Origin: Hymenobacter tibetensis
GTDB lineage: Bacteria > Bacteroidota > Bacteroidia > Cytophagales > Hymenobacteraceae
Length of the DNA: 64,000 nucleotides
Direction of reading: 5' to 3'
NCBI RefSeq assembly: GCF_022827545.1
Contig: NZ_CP094672.1
Location: 1-64,000, forward strand
The notes under the pieces were generated by a model. That model had not been told where the DNA came from, made no database searches, and saw only the letters and a program-made list of their open reading frames with translations. Shown here piece by piece: positions 35,651 through 44,757 of this stretch. Every line of letters starts with the position of its first letter. Position 1 is the stretch's first letter. Both the position numbers and the translations under genes were made by a program.

Positions 35651-37069
35651 ATGAATCGTAGAGCCTTTGTTCGCAACGCTTCTCTTTTAACCTCCAGCGT
35701 TTTCTTCGCCCAGCACTCCTTAGCCGGAGCACCCCCGTCGTTTCCGGTGGTGCGCCCTGTGGCCGCCAAGCGCCGGTTTCGTAGCCGCGCGGTGGAGACG
35801 GCCATTACGGAGTTCCAAAAGAAAGTAAAAGACCCGGAGCTGGGCTGGCTGTTCAACAACTGCTTTCCTAGCACGCTCGACACCACGGTCACGCACTCCA
35901 CCCGGCAAGGGCGCCCTGATACCTACGTCATCACTGGCGACATCGACGCCATGTGGCTGCGCGACAGTTCGGCGCAGGTGTGGCCCTATCTTCATTTCGT
36001 AGACCAGGACCAAGAGCTGCGGCAGTTGATTGCGGGCGTTATCAACCGGCAAACGCAGTGTATCATCAAAGACCCTTACGCCAACGCTTTTTACGGCGAG
36101 GCCACTAAAGTAGGCGAATGGAAATCGGACCGCACCAAGATGCAGGCCGGTGTGCACGAGCGGAAGTGGGAAATCGACTCGCTCTGCTACCCTATCCGGT
36201 TGGCGTATCATTACTGGAAGAAAACCAACGACACCAAGCCTTTTGATGCGCAATGGCAGCAAGCCATCCGGGCCACGCTGCAAACCTTCCGGGAGCAACA
36301 GCGCAAGGAGAGCCTGGGGCCCTACAAGTTTCAGCGCGAAACGGCCAACGCCACCGACACGCAACCCATGAGCGGGTACGGCTACCCCGTGCGGCCCGTG
36401 GGCCTCATCTGCTCGTCGTTCCGCCCGAGCGACGACGCCACGCTCTACTCTTTCCTAGTGCCGAGCAACTTCTTCGCCGTAGTTAGCTTGCGGCAGGCCA
36501 GCGAGATGATGACCACGCTGGCCCAGGACACCAAAACCGCGCAAGAGCTAACCGCCCTAGCCGAGGAAGTGGACGCGGCGCTACGCAAATACGCCGTGGT
36601 CAACCATCCGCAGCACGGCCAGCTCTACGCCTACGAGGTGGACGGCTTCGGCAGCCAAGTGCTGATGGATGACGCCAACGTGCCGAGCTTGCTGTCGTTG
36701 CCTTACCTAGGGGCAGTGCCCGCCACGGACCCCATTTACCAGAACACGCGCAAGTTTCTGCTGTCCGAAGCCAACCCTTTCTTTTTTGCGGGCAAGGCCG
36801 CCGCGGGTATCGGTGGGCCGCACGTAGGCCAAGACATGATTTGGCCGATTGCCATTACAATGCGCGGGCTGACGAGCACCAACGAAGCCGAGATTCGCGC
36901 CTGCGTCCAAAGCCTCAAAACCACCCACGCTGGCACCGGCTACATGCACGAGGCCTTTCACAAAGACGACCCAGCCAAGTTCACCCGCTCTTGGTTTGCT
37001 TGGGCCAACACCATTTTCGGCGAGTTTCTTTGGAAAGTATACCAGGAAAAGCCACAGTTGCTGGCCTGA
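35651..37069 (+). CDS. GH125 exo-alpha-1,6-mannosidase
   Basis: 472 residues. The N terminus MNRRAFVRNASLLTSSVFF is a Tat-type signal. GDIDAMWLRDSSAQVWPYL and the following YANAF segment are hallmark GH125 sequences, and SYLxxPSNFFAVVSLRQ-like and FGEFLWKVY elements complete the (alpha/alpha)6 barrel. GH125 enzymes remove alpha-1,6-linked mannose from the non-reducing end by an inverting mechanism. It probably finishes the debranched backbone fragments in the periplasm. The gap of 269 bp from GH92 may contain a separate promoter, though none was recognised. Confidence 0.92.
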   Translation: MNRRAFVRNASLLTSSVFFAQHSLAGAPPSFPVVRPVAAKRRFRSRAVETAITEFQKKVKDPELGWLFNNCFPSTLDTTVTHSTRQGRPDTYVITGDIDAMWLRDSSAQVWPYLHFVDQDQELRQLIAGVINRQTQCIIKDPYANAFYGEATKVGEWKSDRTKMQAGVHERKWEIDSLCYPIRLAYHYWKKTNDTKPFDAQWQQAIRATLQTFREQQRKESLGPYKFQRETANATDTQPMSGYGYPVRPVGLICSSFRPSDDATLYSFLVPSNFFAVVSLRQASEMMTTLAQDTKTAQELTALAEEVDAALRKYAVVNHPQHGQLYAYEVDGFGSQVLMDDANVPSLLSLPYLGAVPATDPIYQNTRKFLLSEANPFFFAGKAAAGIGGPHVGQDMIWPIAITMRGLTSTNEAEIRACVQSLKTTHAGTGYMHEAFHKDDPAKFTRSWFAWANTIFGEFLWKVYQEKPQLLA

Positions 37070-37362
37070 AGTAGCACTACCACGAGCAGGAAATAACTCC
37101 CTTACTGCTCCTAGTAGGATTCTCACTGAAGTTTGTAGGAAGCACTCCTTTCCACTGGCTATTCCCCACGCCAAGCAGCAAGTGATGTGCATTGTTTCAC
37201 TCTAAACCAACGAACAAAGCCTTATCCGGCCGATGAAACTCCCGGCGGCCGGCGTGGAAAGCATCATAGTTAAATAGCGGCTGGTTCTAAATCCCCCTTG
37301 TCCCTGTACGCTTGCTGGCAGGCTTCCCCCCAAAGCCTTGCTTACTTATCCAATTCCCAAGT

Positions 37363-39834
37363 ATGAACAAATTCCTCTCCTTAGTACTGGCCGCAGGGCT
37401 CAGTGGCGGCAGCGTGCTGGCCCAAGCGCTGCGCCCCCCCGCGTACCCACTCGTCACGCACGACCCTTTTTTTAGCGTATGGACGTTCAACGATACGCTA
37501 ACGGCGGCTCCCACCCGGCACTGGACCGGGGAAGCGCTGAGCCTGGAAGGCGTGGTGCGCGTCGACGGCAAAGCCTACCAGTTTATGGGCAAGCCTGCTC
37601 CGCACTACCGCGCCCTGATTACCACAGTGCAAGAGCAGCCCTACACAGCGCAGTACACCTTAACCACGCCGGCAGCAGGCTGGGAAAAACCAGGTTTCGC
37701 AGCGACTGGCTGGCAAACCGGCCCTGCCCCCTTCACCGACAACAAAACCCTGCGCGGTACCAACTGGGAAGGCGGCGACATTTGGGTGCGCCGAATTGTG
37801 CAGGTTGCCAACCCAGCCACTTCCGGCCAACTGAAAGTGCTGCTACAGCACGATGATGGGGCCGAAGTGTACTTGAACGGCGTGCTGCTCACGCGCCAGC
37901 CCGGCGCCAACGGACGCTACCAGTATTTCGATGTGCCCGCCGAGGCGCAACAGGCCCTGCGCAAGGGCGAGAACGTGCTGGCCATGCACGCCAACAGTCA
38001 CGTGGGCGGCGAATACCTTGACGCGGGGCTCTACGAAGCCCTGCCGCAACCGCCGGCGCCGCCTGTCGCTCAGCAAACCAGCGTAGCCGTGACAGCCACA
38101 CAGACCACCTACCAGTTTGTGGCTGGCCCCGTGCAGCTAAGCGTAAATTTCCTCTCCCCTCTGCTGCTCGATGAGCTCGAAGTGGTGGCCCGGCCCGTGA
38201 GCTACGTCACCTTTACCGCCACTTCCACCGATGGCAAGGCCCACCCTGTGCAGGTGTTGTTCACGGAAAGCGGCAGCTTGGCCGCCAACACCGGCTACCA
38301 GCCCGTCACGACCCAAACAGGCAAGGCCGGCACCTTCAGTTGGCAGGCAGTCGGCACCACAAAGCAAGCTGTGCTGGGCCAGGCCGGCGACAACGCCCGC
38401 ATCGACTGGGGCCATGCCTACCTGGCCGCCCCGGCCCCGGCTCGGCTGACTACGGGAGAACCCCAGATGTTGAGGAGTGCTTTCGCGAAAAGCGGTACCA
38501 CTCCCGCCGCCGCCAAGCCGCTCAGCGGCCAGGCCCAGCGGGTGGCTTTAGCGGCAGTGCTGGACCTAGGAGCAGTAACCAAAGTCACCGAACGGCACTT
38601 ACTGCTCGGATACGACGACGTGTACTCGGTGCAGTACTTCGGCCAGAACCTGCGCGGCTGGTGGCGGCGCGACCCCGCCACCACCATGCCCAAGGTGCTG
38701 CAAGCTGCTGAAGCCGACTACGCCCGCCTGCGCCAGAAAAGCACCGCTTTCGACAAGAAATTGTACGCTGATGCCCAGGCAGCCGGCGGCAAAGAATACG
38801 CTGACCTTTGCCAGCTAGCCTACCGCCAGACCATTGCCGCCCACAAGATTGTAGCCGGCCCTAAGGGCAGAGTGCTGACGTTTTCCAAAGAGAATTTTTC
38901 CGGGGGCTTTATTGGGACGGTTGACGTGACGTACCCCTCGGCCCCGCTGTTTTTGCTCTACAACAACGAGTTGGCCAAGGGCCTGTTGCGCTTTATTTTC
39001 GAGTACAGTGAGTCGGGGCGTTGGAAGAAAGACTTCCCGGCCCACGATTTGGGTACTTACCCGCTGGCCAACGACCAGAAGTACGGCGAGGACATGCCGG
39101 TGGAAGAAGCCGGCAACATGCTCATCTTAACAGCCGCCGCCGTCAAAATGGATGGCAAGCCGGACTTCGCCCGCCAACACTGGCCCGTTCTCACCAAGTG
39201 GGTTGGCTTCTTGAAACGCGACGGCTTCGACCCGGCCAACCAGCTCAGCACCGACGACTTTGCCGGCCACTTGGCCCGCAATGTGAACTTGTCGGTGAAG
39301 GCCATTATGGGCATTGCCTGCTACGGCCAGATGGCCCGGCAACTCGGCGACCAGAAAACGGCCGACGAGTACACGGCCCTAGCTCGCGACTACGCCAAGC
39401 GCTGGATAGCCATGTCGAACACGGGCGACCATTATGCCCTCACCTTCGACAAAACGCCTGGTTCGTGGAGCCAGAAGTACAACATGGTGTGGGACAAGCT
39501 GCTCGGGTTGCATGTGTTTCCGAAAGAGATAGCCCAGCAGGAACTAGCGTATTACCTCACCAAGCAGCAGCGCTACGGCCTCCCGCTCGACAGCCGCAAG
39601 ACCTACACGAAATCTGACTGGATTATGTGGACGGCCACCATGGCAGATAAGCCGGCCGATTTTCAGGCGCTAATCAAGCCTATCTGGCAGTTTGCCAACG
39701 ACTCGCCCACCCGCGTGCCCCTCACCGACTGGCACGAAACCACTGATGCCAAACAGGTAGGCTTTCAGGCCCGCTCAGTGGTGGGCGGCTACTTCATCAA
39801 GCTGCTAGAACAGCAAATGGTGCTAAAGCCTTGA
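37363..39834 (+). CDS. Glutaminase-A family protein (DUF4964/5127/4965/1793) in a mannan locus
   Basis: About 823 residues from MNKFLSLVLAAGLSGGSVLAQ, a signal peptide; a start at 37312 would precede it. The first part (RPPAYPLVTHDPFFSVWTFND) and the C-terminal (alpha/alpha)6-like region (DLCQLAYRQTIAAHKIV; YSESGRWKKDFPAHDLGTYPLANDQKYGEDMPVEE is family text) match fungal glutaminase A homologues. Residues about 90-225 are an extra beta-sandwich like the sugar-binding domain of GH2 enzymes (FAATGWQTGPAPFTD; LLQHDDGAEVYLNGV). Glutaminase activity is the name given to the family, but the fold, the inserted module and the locus make a glycan-directed role possible. It is placed between GH125 and a LacI regulator. 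Confidence 0.85.
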   Translation: MNKFLSLVLAAGLSGGSVLAQALRPPAYPLVTHDPFFSVWTFNDTLTAAPTRHWTGEALSLEGVVRVDGKAYQFMGKPAPHYRALITTVQEQPYTAQYTLTTPAAGWEKPGFAATGWQTGPAPFTDNKTLRGTNWEGGDIWVRRIVQVANPATSGQLKVLLQHDDGAEVYLNGVLLTRQPGANGRYQYFDVPAEAQQALRKGENVLAMHANSHVGGEYLDAGLYEALPQPPAPPVAQQTSVAVTATQTTYQFVAGPVQLSVNFLSPLLLDELEVVARPVSYVTFTATSTDGKAHPVQVLFTESGSLAANTGYQPVTTQTGKAGTFSWQAVGTTKQAVLGQAGDNARIDWGHAYLAAPAPARLTTGEPQMLRSAFAKSGTTPAAAKPLSGQAQRVALAAVLDLGAVTKVTERHLLLGYDDVYSVQYFGQNLRGWWRRDPATTMPKVLQAAEADYARLRQKSTAFDKKLYADAQAAGGKEYADLCQLAYRQTIAAHKIVAGPKGRVLTFSKENFSGGFIGTVDVTYPSAPLFLLYNNELAKGLLRFIFEYSESGRWKKDFPAHDLGTYPLANDQKYGEDMPVEEAGNMLILTAAAVKMDGKPDFARQHWPVLTKWVGFLKRDGFDPANQLSTDDFAGHLARNVNLSVKAIMGIACYGQMARQLGDQKTADEYTALARDYAKRWIAMSNTGDHYALTFDKTPGSWSQKYNMVWDKLLGLHVFPKEIAQQELAYYLTKQQRYGLPLDSRKTYTKSDWIMWTATMADKPADFQALIKPIWQFANDSPTRVPLTDWHETTDAKQVGFQARSVVGGYFIKLLEQQMVLKP

Positions 39835-39926
39835 CCTTGCAGCCTCACGCTAGGGCAGCTACTCAGCCTAAGCGAGAGCTAGCATAGAAGAAGAAAAGCA
39901 GGAAACGTCAGTAAAATAACTGGGCT

Positions 39927-40952
39927 TTGAAGAAGAAAATCTTGATTCACGACATTGCCAAGCATTTGGATGTGTCCATTGCCACCGTGTCTTTGGTGCT
40001 CAATGGCAAAGCCAAAGAAATGCGCATCAGCGATACGCTAGCCGACAGAGTGCAGCAGTACACGGCATCAGTAGGCTATAAACCGAACCAACTTGCCAAA
40101 AGCTTACGCACCGGCAAGACCAATGTTATTGGCTTGATGGTGGAAGACATTGCCAATCCGTTCTTTGCCACGGTAGCCCGCCTAATCGAGAAAAAAGCGC
40201 TGGCTCGCGGCTACCACATCATCTATTGCAGCACCAACAACGACCCAGCCAAGGCCCAGGGACTGTTGACTATGTTTCAGGAGCGGCACGTTGATGGCTA
40301 CATTTTGGCTTTGCCGGAGGGTGTTGGGTCTGAAGTAAGCTCTCTGGTGCGCAGCGGCAAGCCCGTGGTACTATTCGACCGTATGCTGCCGGACGTATCC
40401 GCCAATGCCGTGGTGGTGGATGGCGCCACTGGCATGTACGAGGCCACCCAGCACCTGCTCACCCAAGGCTTCAAGAATATTGCCTTGGTTTCCCTGCAGT
40501 CGGAGCAGCAGCAAATGCTGGCGCGCCGGCAAGGCTACTTACAGGCGCTGCAAGAGCAGAACCTCCCGGCGCTCGTGCATACCGTTGATTATACGCAGGA
40601 GCCCGAGCAGGTTGTCAGTCAGATTCAGGCTTTCTTCCAGGCGAATCCTTCCTGCAATGCCGTGTTGTTTGCCACCAATTACCTAGGAGTGCACGGCTTG
40701 GAAGCGCTCAACCGATTGGGCCGTAGCATACCCAAGCACATGGCCGTGGTTTCGTTTGACGACAGCAACCTTTCGCGGCTGTACTCTCCCCCTATCACCG
40801 TGGTGGCCCAGCCCATAGAAGCCATGGCCGAAAACATCATCGTCACCCTTCTAACCGCTTTGGGCGACCCCTTGAAAAGCACTAGTGTGACGCAACTATT
40901 GCTGACCCCACACCTACTGATTCGCGAGTCCTCTATTCGTTTCAAGCCATAA
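39927..40952 (+). CDS. LacI family transcriptional regulator of the mannan locus
   Basis: 341 residues with a LacI helix-turn-helix (LIHDIAKHLDVSIATVSLVLNG) and a hinge and sugar-binding domain (VIGLMVEDIANPFFATVARLIE; VVSFDDSNLSRLYSPPITVVAQP). The apparent start is TTG at 39927, as no in-frame ATG precedes the HTH. It follows the glutaminase-family gene by 92 bp, probably in the same transcript. No GTGTGCGCACAC-type palindrome was found near it, so it likely has other sites. It may tune the mannan genes on top of ECF control. Confidence 0.88.
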   Translation: MKKKILIHDIAKHLDVSIATVSLVLNGKAKEMRISDTLADRVQQYTASVGYKPNQLAKSLRTGKTNVIGLMVEDIANPFFATVARLIEKKALARGYHIIYCSTNNDPAKAQGLLTMFQERHVDGYILALPEGVGSEVSSLVRSGKPVVLFDRMLPDVSANAVVVDGATGMYEATQHLLTQGFKNIALVSLQSEQQQMLARRQGYLQALQEQNLPALVHTVDYTQEPEQVVSQIQAFFQANPSCNAVLFATNYLGVHGLEALNRLGRSIPKHMAVVSFDDSNLSRLYSPPITVVAQPIEAMAENIIVTLLTALGDPLKSTSVTQLLLTPHLLIRESSIRFKP

Positions 40953-41138
40953 GGCGGCCAACGGACAGGGTGTAGATTATGCTGCACCAAATGGAAACAA
41001 GCGGGCAATATAGTGCCGCCATAAGGCTTGGGTTGTCAGACAAAGCGCACACGGAAGCACAGCGAGCCGTTGCCAAGCAAGTATTCTGTGCCCCTTTCTG
41101 CAGTAGCCCTCGGTGCTCTTATACAGCAGTACTGGGTG

Positions 41139-41489
41139 CTATTCCTTTCGGGCAGCGCTGCGGCCGCGTGGGAAAGCGGGGTCCTCGGCGGCGCGCAGGG
41201 TGGAATCCGGAACTTGCACCAACCGGCTGTCAATGAACCCTTTAGCGCTATGCTTGGGGAAAAGTTCGCCACCTGGTTTGGGAGCCACCGTGTAGAGGCC
41301 GTTGACGGCCCCGGCTTTTAAATCTAGCGTGTCGCCGCGCTTGGCGAACATGATGCGTGTATAGGCCGAGGTGTCGGGCTGCACGTAAATGGCGGCTTTC
41401 TCTGCTGTCACCACCACCGGGTACCGAAAGGTTTCTGTCTTGCCACAAGCTGATAGGGCCACCACGCAAAGCACTGCTAGTCGTTTCAT
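41139..41489 (-). CDS. Small lipoprotein, possibly SH3-like
   Basis: About 116 residues from MKRLAVLCVVALSACGKTE, a clear lipoprotein signal with lipobox LSAC. The mature part (EKAAIYVQPDTSAYTRIMFAKRGDTLDLK) resembles the beginning of bacterial SH3-type domains, which bind cell wall or peptides, but the match is weak. No operon partner is evident. The upstream ATG at 41498 adds only three residues. Function unknown. Confidence 0.6.
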   Translation of the reverse strand: MKRLAVLCVVALSACGKTETFRYPVVVTAEKAAIYVQPDTSAYTRIMFAKRGDTLDLKAGAVNGLYTVAPKPGGELFPKHSAKGFIDSRLVQVPDSTLRAAEDPAFPRGRSAARKE

Positions 41490-41918
41490 AGCAGCCAATC
41501 TACGGCAAAGTCACGGACATTTTCACGTAGCAAGCTTGCGCCTTACGCCTATGAACTAGCCTGGCAACACAAGCATACAGCGCGACACAAGCAGGCCATA
41601 CTGCCTACTTGTGTCGCGCTGTATGCTTGCAAAAGCACTTCGTATCGGCTCCAAACGCTCTTCCTTATCGTGCGCATGGAAGCGGCCTGGCCGCTGCTTG
41701 CCGGTAGCATTCAAAGACGAGCCCGAGCAGACGGTTACGGCCGCTGATTCGGCGGTGGCCCTGCCCGAGTTTTTATAAAACGTACTTACTCCGCAAGGCA
41801 AGTGGTATCAGCAGAAGGGCTTCCTAACCCATCGGCGTGAAGATCTGCACGAGTATTCCAGTTAGGACGCACGCCACAGAACCGGCTGGCTAGCCGCCGC
41901 TGGCAGGTGAGCACTAGG
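41490..41918. other. Intergenic stretch with hairpin and possible decayed coding sequence
   Basis: After the 27-bp hairpin, a plus-strand frame from about 41623 reads MLAKALRIGSKRSSLSC and later AFKDEPEQTVTAADSAVALPEFL, ends in TAA at 41776-41778, and continues in frame with LTPQGKWYQQKGFLTHRRED to a second stop near 41864. It looks like a decayed gene or chance; no family was recognised. Confidence 0.3.
41570..41629. terminator. Very strong hairpin, probable terminator of the NmrA-VOC operon
   Basis: Arms 41570-41596 and 41603-41629 are 27 bp with one mismatch and a 6-nt loop CATACT. It lies about 290 bp after the VOC stop on the minus strand. The distance leaves other roles open, such as a repeat element. 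Confidence 0.5.
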
Positions 41919-42374
41919 TTAGGCAATATCCTGAGCGAATTCTATAAGGTTGCCCATCGGGTCCGTTATGAAACCACAGCGTTTGCCAATCGGCGGCACA
42001 TCAAACGGCCCCCGTACCGTAGGAATGCCACGCTGGTGTAGTGCCGCCAACGTTTGGTCCACGTTATCGACATCGAGGCAAAAATGCAGATACCCCGTTG
42101 TAGCTGGTTGAGCCGGCGCCGGTGTCTCGTTGGCCGATGTGTTACACAGTATTTCCAGCCAAAAGTTGTCGTCGGTGGCGGGGGCCAAGAAAGCCAGCTG
42201 CAAATGGCCCAGGTCCACTTGGCGAATCAACCGGAATTCAAGGTTTTCAACATACCAGTTGATGAGGCCCTCGAAGTCGGTGGTCCAGAGGCCAATGTGC
42301 CCCATGCGCATATCCTTGAACGGGCTGTGGATGTTCTTTTCCGGCAATGTGAGTGGGTTTATAGCAGCTTCCAT
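41919..42374 (-). CDS. VOC family (glyoxalase/dioxygenase-like) protein
   Basis: 151 residues with the paired beta-alpha-beta-beta-beta folds of the vicinal oxygen chelate family: GHIGLWTTDFEGLINWYVENLEFRLI in the first half and TGYLHFCLDVDNVDQTLAALHQRGI in the second, ending FITDPMGNLIEFAQ. Possible metal ligands are the His of GHIG, the His of YLHFC and the Glu of LIEF. It could be a glyoxalase, dioxygenase or resistance protein; substrate unknown. It lies 63 bp downstream of the NmrA-like gene and probably shares its TetR control. Confidence 0.82.
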   Translation of the reverse strand: MEAAINPLTLPEKNIHSPFKDMRMGHIGLWTTDFEGLINWYVENLEFRLIRQVDLGHLQLAFLAPATDDNFWLEILCNTSANETPAPAQPATTGYLHFCLDVDNVDQTLAALHQRGIPTVRGPFDVPPIGKRCGFITDPMGNLIEFAQDIA

Positions 42375-42437
42375 GTCGAGTGTATTGTGTGGTGGTAAAG
42401 AGAGAAAGGGATGGGAGAAAGCAACTATGAATGCGGC

Positions 42438-43316
42438 CTAGAATGCCGCTGCAAACTCGTTGGCAAAGTCTTCGATTTTGACGTTGCCTAGCTGCCGGGG
42501 CGGGTTCTGTAGGTAGCCTTGCCGCATGGCGCCATTGTGGATGCTGGCTCCCAGCTCGACGTAGCTAGCGGCCAAGTGAGTTGGTAGGCCGCTCTGTTCC
42601 AGCCCTTGCTTCGTTTGGTCGTCAGATAGAGTTATCCATTTCAAATCAGGCCGGCCGATGGCTTGGCCCAGCACCCGCGCAATGTCGGTGGCCGTGCGCT
42701 CATCACTGGCCACGTAACGCACAGTTATACCCGTAGTAGTGGTGGTCAGTTCTTCGGCAGCAGCGGCGGCAATGTCCACGGGGGCGGCCAGTACCACCAC
42801 GTCCTCGTCGCCGTAATTGGATGCAATAAAGCCGGCGTGCTTTATCATGCCCACGAAACCGTACAAGTTGTAGTAAAACGAACCCGCCCGCAGATGGGTA
42901 AGGGCCACGTCAGACAGCTCATTGAGAATGCCTTCCACTTGGTGCGACCCAAGAATGAAGCCCGTGCCTTCACTTAAATCTGCGCCCCAGCTGCTCAAGT
43001 GCACCACCCGCCGAACCCCCGCCCGCTGGATAGCCTGGGCGTAGCTGTGCCCCAGGCTACGATAGTAGGCCAGTACGTCGGGGGCACTCATAGCAGGTGG
43101 CACCATGGCGTACACGGAATCGGCACCAGTGAAGGTGGTGGTTAAAAAGTCCGGGTCTTCGAGAGAACCAATGGCGGCCCTTGCTCCTAGCGCCTCGATA
43201 TCAGCGTGCCGATCCGGCTGGCTGCTGATAACCGTTACGGCGTGGCCTTGAGCAACTAAGGCTTGGGTGAGAGGCTTGCTAATGTGTCCTACTGAACCAG
43301 TTACAACGATTTTCAT
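42438..43316 (-). CDS. NmrA-like NAD(P)-binding oxidoreductase
   Basis: 292 residues with an atypical SDR nucleotide-binding start (MKIVVTGSVGHISKPLTQALVAQGH) and the segment TTTFTGADSVYAMVPP, typical of the NmrA/QOR2 group that binds NADPH and acts on quinones or senses redox state. The usual catalytic Tyr-x-x-x-Lys is not obvious, as is common in this group. It is divergent from a TetR regulator with a near-perfect operator between them, so it is probably induced by a small toxic compound. It is the first gene before the VOC protein. Confidence 0.85.
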   Translation of the reverse strand: MKIVVTGSVGHISKPLTQALVAQGHAVTVISSQPDRHADIEALGARAAIGSLEDPDFLTTTFTGADSVYAMVPPAMSAPDVLAYYRSLGHSYAQAIQRAGVRRVVHLSSWGADLSEGTGFILGSHQVEGILNELSDVALTHLRAGSFYYNLYGFVGMIKHAGFIASNYGDEDVVVLAAPVDIAAAAAEELTTTTTGITVRYVASDERTATDIARVLGQAIGRPDLKWITLSDDQTKQGLEQSGLPTHLAASYVELGASIHNGAMRQGYLQNPPRQLGNVKIEDFANEFAAAF

Positions 43317-43354
43317 GTGGGATAAAACTGAATGAATTGAAATGCTGACACAAA

Positions 43355-43375
43355 TATACTATACCGTATAGTATA
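43355..43375. promoter_or_regulatory. TetR-type operator
   Basis: Perfect inverted repeat of 10-bp arms (TATACTATAC and GTATAGTATA) around a single C. It is 39 bp upstream of the NmrA-like start and 130 bp upstream of the TetR start, in the usual place for a TetR repressor of a divergent gene. Confidence 0.8.
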
Positions 43376-43504
43376 CTTAATGCTGTCCGGTAAAAAAGTT
43401 GGCGTACCAGTCTGATGAATGGCGCCCACGAAGGCCAATAGTGTGGATCCGGTGGGGAAATCCGATTTTTGCACTAGCCAGCGTAATGGAGCTAGATTGT
43501 CAAC

Positions 43505-44131
43505 ATGAAAGAAATAGTCAGACGCGGGCCCGAGTTGCGGACGCACATGCTACATGCTGCCAAGGCGGTGTTCTTGGAATCCGGCTTCGAGCGGGCATCC
43601 ATGGACCGCATTGCGGCCCACGCTGGTACCACTAAGCGCACGCTGTACGCCCATTTCGTGCGCAAAGAAGACTTGTTTCTGGCCGTGTTTGATTTGGTGC
43701 TGGATTTGCAGCTCGACCACCTGCGCGAACCGGCCGACTACGCCCCCGACGTAGAGCAGGCGCTGGTGCTGTTTTGTGCCCGCTTCCTTGAAACCATCTT
43801 GTCCAGCAAACCCTTGCGCCTGTTCCGCCTTGCCATTACTGAAGCCGAGCGGTTTCCGCAAGGAGCAGTGCGCCTGCACGAGGCCATGTTCGAGAATGTG
43901 CAGGAGCGGGTGGCTCGGTTCCTGCAAGCCCAACTCAGCGTATCGGAGGCTGTGAGTGAGCAGCAAGCAGAGCAACTGCTAGCCCACTTGCTGTATCCGC
44001 GCTTCACCCGCGCCCTGTTCGGGGCCACCGAGCCAACGGCCACCGTTTCCGAGGAGTTGGGTGCCTGCCCCGCCGTGGACCTGCATGCTATTCGCCAGAT
44101 AGTCGTGGCCCTAGTGCCGCCTACCACCTGA
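43505..44131 (+). CDS. TetR/AcrR family transcriptional regulator
   Basis: 208 residues with an N-terminal TetR HTH: ILxAAKAVFLESGFERASMDRIAAHAGTTKRTLYAHF-like text at about residues 14-50, with the recognition helix TTKRTLYAHF. The C-terminal ligand domain is unremarkable (TetR_C type). It probably represses the divergent NmrA-like/VOC operon through the palindrome at 43355-43375 and possibly itself. The inducer is unknown. It is followed by a clear terminator about 216 bp downstream. Confidence 0.92.
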   Translation: MKEIVRRGPELRTHMLHAAKAVFLESGFERASMDRIAAHAGTTKRTLYAHFVRKEDLFLAVFDLVLDLQLDHLREPADYAPDVEQALVLFCARFLETILSSKPLRLFRLAITEAERFPQGAVRLHEAMFENVQERVARFLQAQLSVSEAVSEQQAEQLLAHLLYPRFTRALFGATEPTATVSEELGACPAVDLHAIRQIVVALVPPTT

Positions 44132-44757
44132 GTTCAATCCCACTAACTACTTTCTAGGTCTTTTGGCAACCAAGATGTGGCGGGCTGCCTCGCTGGCCAG
44201 GGCTACCGGTGCATAGAGCTAGGTCAGGCTTCCCCAAATCTTGGCCTTCCTCACTTACCCCCAATCCAACTGGTGGCTTTCGATAGTAAGTTAGATGTTG
44301 CCTGACACGGTAGTACTAGGAGCATAAGGACCACCCTACTAAAAGCAAAAACGCCCTGTCCTGTTGAGAGGCGGGCGTTTTGGTGCTAGAACAATCCTTA
44401 CAGCCGGATCATATCATACTTAGTGTACACACCAAGAGAAAAGGCACTAAGCATGGAATTCATTGGAGCTCTAATGTATACATAAAGCTTCACTATTAGA
44501 AAAATTAAACTGAATTAATTTAATACAATCATTATAAAAAGAGCTACCGACCAAATTTCCGTTTTGTCTTGCTCTTATTAGCACAGTATTCGTCGCGGCC
44601 AGGAAGAAGAATGACTAGACTGGTGACACACTCTATGCACACCGTATTTAGCTGACAGATAACGACTTCTACAGCATGAAGCCACTATCAGTCAAGTTAA
44701 GAAAGCTAGTGCTATAGCTGCTACAACTGGTTTTGGCGCTTTTACCACAGATAAGGC
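44132..44757. other. Intergenic region between convergent genes
   Basis: Contains a rho-independent terminator at 44348-44381 and then a markedly AT-rich tract, about 44440-44570, without a convincing gene or RNA. Confidence 0.5.
44348..44381 (+). terminator. Rho-independent terminator after the TetR gene
   Basis: Arms AAAACGCCC (44348-44356) and GGGCGTTTT (44373-44381) form a GC-rich stem ending in T4 on plus and A5/T5 on minus, so it may work in both directions. Confidence 0.75.
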
